Assembly: GCA_937907685.1 (NCBI GenBank)
Contig: CALCXF010000025.1
Span: forward strand, 1 to 45,614
Source of the DNA: an uncultured Nostocoides sp.
GTDB taxonomy: Bacteria; Actinomycetota; Actinomycetes; Actinomycetales; Dermatophilaceae
Reading direction: 5' to 3'
Length of the DNA stretch: 45,614 nt
Under the pieces are notes generated by a model that was not told the DNA's origin, did no database searches, and saw nothing but the letters and a program-made list of their open reading frames with translations. Within the stretch, counting starts at the first letter, position 1. Each line of letters begins with the position of its first letter. Of this stretch, positions 41,833 to 45,614 are shown in pieces. The position numbers and the translations under genes are program-made.

Positions 41833-42809
41833 GCGACATCCCCACTGCCCACCGACGCGTGACCGCGGTGCTCGACGAGGTGGACACGGTCATCGTCGGC
41901 AAGCGCGGGGCCACCGAGGTCGTGCTCGCCGGCATCCTCGCCGGGGGACACGTCCTCATGGAGGACTACCCGGGGCTGGGGAAGACCCTCGCGGCGCGAA
42001 CGTTCGCACAGGCGCTAGGCCTCGACTTCACCCGAGCGCAGTTCACCCCCGACCTCCTGCCGTCGGACCTGACCGGCAGCTTCGTCTACGACCAGGGGCG
42101 AGGCGTCTTCGAGTTCCGCAGGGGTCCGGTCTTCACGGGTCTCCTGCTCGCCGACGAGATCAACCGCACGCCACCGAAGACGCAGGCAGCGCTGCTGGAG
42201 GCGATGCAGGAGCACCAGGTCACCGTGGAGGGGCAGACGTTCCCCCTGCCCCAGCCCTTCCACGTGCTGGCGACCGCGAACCCGGTCGAGTACGAGGGCA
42301 CCTATCCGCTGCCGGAGGCACAGCTCGACCGTTTCCTCGTGCGGGTGGCCTTCGGTTATCCCGGCGCCGACGACGAGTGGGAGGTGCTCGGCCGCCGGAT
42401 GGCCCGGCGACGTGAGGAACAGCAGGCTCGTCAGGTGGTCGACGCCGCCGAGCTGCTGGAGCTCCAGGCGACCATGGAGGACGTCACCGTCTCGCCGGAG
42501 GTGGGCCGCTACTGCGTCGGCCTTGCTCGCGCGACCCGAGAGCACGAGCACACGCTCATGGGGGCCTCCCCGAGGGGATCGCTCGCGCTGCTCCTCGTCG
42601 GGCGCGCGTATGCCGTGGTGCGCGGGCGTGACTATGTCACCCCCGACGACATCAAGGCAGTGGCGCCGGCAGTGCTCGAGCACCGGGTCGTCATCCGTCC
42701 CGAGCTGTGGATGAGCGAGGTCTCCTCTCGCACCGTCGTGGCAGAGCTGCTCCGAACCGTCCGGACGCCCCGCACCGCACTCGCGTCCGGGCCCTCGGCC
42801 GCCCGCTGA
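41829..42809 (+). CDS. MoxR-family AAA+ ATPase
   Basis: 326 aa. Walker A is GLGKT with Lys52 (MEDYPGLGKTLAA), Walker B LLLADEINR (about 106-114) followed by TPPKTQAALLEAMQE, and sensor 1 LATANPVEYEGTYPLPEAQL. Sensor 2 lies in the C-terminal lid region near GASPRGSLALL. MoxR proteins are chaperone-like ATPases that help assemble or insert metal into partner complexes, typically with DUF58 and VWA proteins. GTG 41829 overlaps the previous stop (GTGA). The DUF58 gene follows after 84 bp. Confidence 0.94.
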   Translation: MSDIPTAHRRVTAVLDEVDTVIVGKRGATEVVLAGILAGGHVLMEDYPGLGKTLAARTFAQALGLDFTRAQFTPDLLPSDLTGSFVYDQGRGVFEFRRGPVFTGLLLADEINRTPPKTQAALLEAMQEHQVTVEGQTFPLPQPFHVLATANPVEYEGTYPLPEAQLDRFLVRVAFGYPGADDEWEVLGRRMARRREEQQARQVVDAAELLELQATMEDVTVSPEVGRYCVGLARATREHEHTLMGASPRGSLALLLVGRAYAVVRGRDYVTPDDIKAVAPAVLEHRVVIRPELWMSEVSSRTVVAELLRTVRTPRTALASGPSAAR

Positions 42810-42893
42810 ACGGCACACCGCTCCAGTGAGTCCTCTTCGTCGCCCCGCCCGCCGCTCAGTGGTCGCACCAGCGGACGTGGGGACGGGCCGGCC

Positions 42894-44276
42894 ATGAGAT
42901 CGGCGTGGCGCCCGACCCGGGCACTCGGCAGGGCCGCTGGTGTCGGCGTGTTCGCACTGGCGGCCGGCGCAGTCGGCGGCCGTGGCGACCTCGCCGTCAT
43001 CGGCGTCCCCCTCGTGGCGCTCGTCGTCTGGTCGCTCGTGACCCGACCTTCTGTCGCACCCGCGGTCGGTACCGGACTCAGCGACGACGTGGTTCGCGAG
43101 GGCGAGTCCGTGACGTGGCGGGTCGACGTCACACCGGTTCCCGGCCTTCGCGACGTCGTGGCGCACCTTCCGGCGGACGACTGGTCGACGACGACGCCGA
43201 CGCACGGCCATGTGTCTCGTGCCATACCGCGACGTCCGCCGCGGGCCGGGGGGTCCGGGCCGCGGACGACCGTGCACACCGTGCCGGTGGGGATCTCGGT
43301 GCGCGCCGACCGCTGGGGTGTCCGACGACTCGGCCCGGCCCAGGTGCGGGCGTTCGGGGACTTCGCGGCGTTCACGTGGTTCTGGCCGGACCAGCGGACC
43401 CAGTCGATCGCCACGGTGCCGACGCCGGGCGCCTTCACCTCGCGGGCCGCCCTGCCCCACCCCGTGGGACTCGTCGGACAACACCGGTCGACCCGGGCCG
43501 GCGGCGGCACGGAGCTGGCCGACATCCGTCCCTTCCGCACCGGCGACCGGCTGCGCCGGATCCACTGGCCGGTGTCGCTTCGCACCGGGGAGCTGCACGT
43601 GACGACGACGTACGCCGACCAGGACGCCGAGGTCCGTCTCGTCGTCGACGCCCTCCGGGACCTCGGCGAGCGTGACCTCGAGAGCGGACGCCGGTCGAGC
43701 CTCGACGTGGCGGTCGAGGCGGCCGGAGCAGTCGCGGCGCACTACCTCTCGACCGGCGACAGGGTGGGGCTCTCGGTCCTCGGCGGCGCCGACCTCGTCG
43801 AGGTGCCCGCGGTCGGGGGTCACCGTCAGCTCGCTCGTGTCCTCCTGGGCCTCGGTCGAGCCGAGCCCAGTCGCGGCACAGTCGGCGAGCACAAGAAGCT
43901 TCGTGCGCAGCTCGGGCGCAGCATCCCGCCTGGTGCGCTCGTCGTCCTGCTGAGCTCGCTCGTCTCCGCCGAGCCCCTCTCGCACGCCGTACGGCTCTCG
44001 CGCAGCGGCCACGTGGTGATCGTCGTCGACACGCTGCCCCCGGAGCTCGCGCGGAGCGACGCCGCCGACGAGGCGGTCCGCGCGGCAACCGGTGTGGACG
44101 ATGCGAGGAGCGCCCAGCTCGTGTGGCGGCTCCGGCTCCTCGACCGTGAGCGCGAGGCCCGGCGCTGTTCGGAGGCCGGTGTCCCGATCATCCCCTGGCG
44201 CGGCCCCGGCTCGCTCGACACCGTGCTGCGCGGAGTCACCCGACGCGCCCGGGCGCCGCGGATGGTGTCCCGGTGA
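42894..44276 (+). CDS. DUF58 family protein
   Basis: 460 aa. Two N-terminal hydrophobic segments (GVGVFALAAGAVGG and LAVIGVPLVALVVWSLV) precede a beta-rich extracytoplasmic part, and then the DUF58 core. The core signature is GGTELADIRPFRTGDRLRRI followed by HWPVSLRTGELHV, matching the RxYxxGDxxRxIxWxxxAR consensus of the family with Phe for Tyr. A VWA-like fold continues downstream (VRLVVDALRDLGE, GDRVGLSVLGG, GALVVLLSSLV). DUF58 proteins are the usual MoxR partners. ATG 42894 is preceded by a GGACGGG stretch; the stop overlaps the next gene by 4 bp. Confidence 0.93.
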   Translation: MRSAWRPTRALGRAAGVGVFALAAGAVGGRGDLAVIGVPLVALVVWSLVTRPSVAPAVGTGLSDDVVREGESVTWRVDVTPVPGLRDVVAHLPADDWSTTTPTHGHVSRAIPRRPPRAGGSGPRTTVHTVPVGISVRADRWGVRRLGPAQVRAFGDFAAFTWFWPDQRTQSIATVPTPGAFTSRAALPHPVGLVGQHRSTRAGGGTELADIRPFRTGDRLRRIHWPVSLRTGELHVTTTYADQDAEVRLVVDALRDLGERDLESGRRSSLDVAVEAAGAVAAHYLSTGDRVGLSVLGGADLVEVPAVGGHRQLARVLLGLGRAEPSRGTVGEHKKLRAQLGRSIPPGALVVLLSSLVSAEPLSHAVRLSRSGHVVIVVDTLPPELARSDAADEAVRAATGVDDARSAQLVWRLRLLDREREARRCSEAGVPIIPWRGPGSLDTVLRGVTRRARAPRMVSR

Positions 44277-44791
44277 TCCCCAACCGCACCTGGCGTCGCA
44301 CCGCCGTCGGCGCCGTTCTCGCGGCTGACCTCGTCGTCCTCCTCGCTGCCGGTGCCGGGCTGCCGGCCTTCGCGCCGATCGCCCTCGGCGTCCTCGTCGC
44401 CACCACGCTCTGGGCCCTGGCGCAGCCCGGCGGCTGGGGTGCCTTCGCCCTGCTGCTCGCTCAGTTCCTGTGTGTCGCCGTTCCCGGTGGCGTCCCCACG
44501 ACCGTCCATGACTGGGCGCTCGCGGCGGCAGCGGCCGCGGCGGTGATCACCACCCACCTCGCACTCACGCTGCTGGGGTCGTGGCCGGCAGGAGCCGACC
44601 TGGCCCCGGACACCGCCCGTCGCTGGGTGCAGCAGGCGGCATCCCTGGTCTGGGCCGGCATCACCGCGGCCGTCATCGGCGCACTCGCGACACGCACTCC
44701 CGAGGGATGGGGGCCTTGGCTCGGCGCGCTCGCGCTGGGACTCGTCGGGGTTCTCGTCTGGCAGGTCCGGGCGTTCACGCGACGCGCCTGA
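44273..44791 (+). CDS. Hypothetical membrane protein, last gene of the MoxR operon
   Basis: 172 aa with five predicted helices: AVGAVLAADLVVLLAAGAGL, APIALGVLVATTLWALA, WGAFALLLAQFLCVAVPGG, LAAAAAAAVITTHLALTLL, then AASLVWAGITAAVIGALA and LGALALGLVGVLVWQV. No domain recognised. GTG 44273 overlaps the DUF58 stop (GTGA). In many genomes the equivalent position is taken by a transglutaminase-like TgpA membrane protein; this one lacks any soluble catalytic part. Confidence 0.82.
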   Translation: MIPNRTWRRTAVGAVLAADLVVLLAAGAGLPAFAPIALGVLVATTLWALAQPGGWGAFALLLAQFLCVAVPGGVPTTVHDWALAAAAAAAVITTHLALTLLGSWPAGADLAPDTARRWVQQAASLVWAGITAAVIGALATRTPEGWGPWLGALALGLVGVLVWQVRAFTRRA

Positions 44792-44830
44792 GGATCTTGC
44801 AGCCGCAGGGACGACGGACGGTGGACGCCG

Positions 44831-44843
44831 CCCGGCCGCCGGG
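44831..44843 (-). terminator. Short inverted repeat directly after clpX
   Basis: CCCGGC-c-GCCGGG (44831-44843) abuts the clpX stop codon in the 52-bp gap between convergent genes. A 6-bp stem with a one-base centre cannot form a normal loop without opening a pair or two, so terminator function is weakly supported. Confidence 0.3.
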
Positions 44844-45614
44844 TCAGGCGGAGCGCTTGCGCGGCGTCCGCTTGCGTCCGGTGTCCTCGTCGTGCCGCAC
44901 GATCGTGGGGTTGACGTTCTTGAGCACGACGTCGCGGCTGACGACGACCCTGGCGATCTCGTCGTCACTCGGCACGTCGAACATCACCGGGAGGAGGACC
45001 TCCTCCATGATCGCGCGCAGGCCTCGGGCGCCGATGCCCCGGGCCAGAGCCTGGTCGGCGACCGCCTCGACACCGTCCCCCGTGAACTCCAGTGCCACGC
45101 CGTCGATCTCGAACATCTTCTGGTACTGCTTGACGAGCGCGTTTCGGGGTTCGGTGAGGATGCGCACGAGGGACGAGGTGTCGAGCGGCGCGACGGTCGT
45201 GATGACGGGGAGCCGGCCGATGAACTCGGGAATGAGCCCGAACTTCATGAGGTCCTCGGGCATGACCTCGTGGATGCTCTCGGCCAGGTCCTTGGGTGTG
45301 TGCAGCTCGGAGCCGAAGCCCAGACCCTTCTTGCCGTTGCGCGACTCGACGAGCTTCTCCAGCCCGGCGAACGCACCACCGACGATGAACAGGACGTTCG
45401 TCGTGTCGATCTGGATGAACTCCTGGTGGGGGTGCTTGCGCCCACCCTGCGGCGGAACCGACGCCGTCGTGCCCTCGAGGATCTTGAGGAGCGCCTGCTG
45501 GACGCCCTCGCCGGAGACGTCGCGGGTGATCGACGGGTTCTCGCTCTTGCGGGCGATCTTGTCGACCTCGTCGATGTAGATGATCCCCGTCTCGGCCTTC
45601 TTGACGTCGTAGTC
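44844..45614 (-). CDS. clpX: ATP-dependent Clp protease ATP-binding subunit ClpX (C-terminal 256 residues)
   Basis: The gene enters from the right edge; its N-terminal zinc domain and Walker A are outside the window. The visible part begins at [20 protein letters not shown] (Walker B with IDEVDK), then [19 protein letters not shown] (the pore-2/ISTARGxG-like region), [20 protein letters not shown] (sensor 1), [20 protein letters not shown] (the IGF-loop side and arginine finger GR) and [18 protein letters not shown] (sensor 2 GARGLR). ClpX unfolds substrates for ClpP. The C-terminal tail [10 protein letters not shown] is short and basic. It converges on the MoxR operon. Confidence 0.96.
   Translation of the reverse strand, partial: DYDVKKAETGIIYIDEVDKIARKSENPSITRDVSGEGVQQALLKILEGTTASVPPQGGRKHPHQEFIQIDTTNVLFIVGGAFAGLEKLVESRNGKKGLGFGSELHTPKDLAESIHEVMPEDLMKFGLIPEFIGRLPVITTVAPLDTSSLVRILTEPRNALVKQYQKMFEIDGVALEFTGDGVEAVADQALARGIGARGLRAIMEEVLLPVMFDVPSDDEIARVVVSRDVVLKNVNPTIVRHDEDTGRKRTPRKRSA

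Overview
The window is very GC-rich, densely packed DNA. GTG starts are common, 1-8 bp gene overlaps are frequent, and almost every gene has actinobacterial relatives (HelR-type helicase, DUF4233 beside ndk and folC, MreBCD, actinobacterial T-box before ileS, archaeal-like ValS, DUF58/MoxR locus). I read it as chromosome of a Micrococcales actinobacterium, most likely Intrasporangiaceae (Janibacter/Knoellia/Phycicoccus-like). The genus is inference. No tRNA, rRNA, CRISPR array or insertion sequence was seen.

Layout. 0-5.3 kb: end of an unidentified gene, a HelR-like RNA-polymerase-recycling ATPase, an autoregulated ArsR/SRPBCC pair behind a perfect operator-promoter, and a six-pass membrane protein. 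5.4-11.4 kb: a biosynthetic operon on + (geranylgeranyl-reductase-like flavoprotein, type III polyketide synthase, ICMT-type methyltransferase, flavin monooxygenase, UbiA prenyltransferase), with a divergent SDR gene. The PKS-methyltransferase-monooxygenase trio matches the srsABC phenolic-lipid operon of Streptomyces griseus, and UbiA plus the reductase suggest a prenylated, partly saturated alkyl-quinone lipid. 11.5-21.1 kb: a VOC protein, lpd, the cell-elongation block mreB-mreC-mreD-mrdA, ndk, DUF4233, a small membrane protein with an L7/L12-like domain, a CDF-like transporter and folC.

21.1-26.4 kb: a lone GH43 lipoprotein sits between folC and ileS, and ileS has an Ile-specific T-box leader. 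26.4-33.3 kb: a cobalamin-riboswitch-controlled operon on +. It encodes a secreted, sortase-tagged alpha/alpha-barrel protein resembling the alpha domain of intrinsic factor/transcobalamin, a secreted membrane-anchored DUF4430-like (transcobalamin beta-domain-like) protein, a complete ECF transporter (T, fused A1-A2, S) and a degenerate Nudix-like protein. This is the most interesting system here: a likely two-protein, cell-surface vitamin B12 capture device feeding an ECF importer.

33.3-37.1 kb (-): an acyltransferase, a TPM-domain protein and a PspA-like protein, a membrane-stress set. 37.2-39.9 kb: valS. 39.9-44.8 kb: a C39-like cysteine-peptidase-like protein divergent from a DUF4129 / membrane protein / MoxR / DUF58 / membrane protein operon. 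The window ends inside clpX (-).

Starts were chosen from ribosome-binding sites and family N-termini, and several long reading frames were trimmed where they ran through regulatory RNA.
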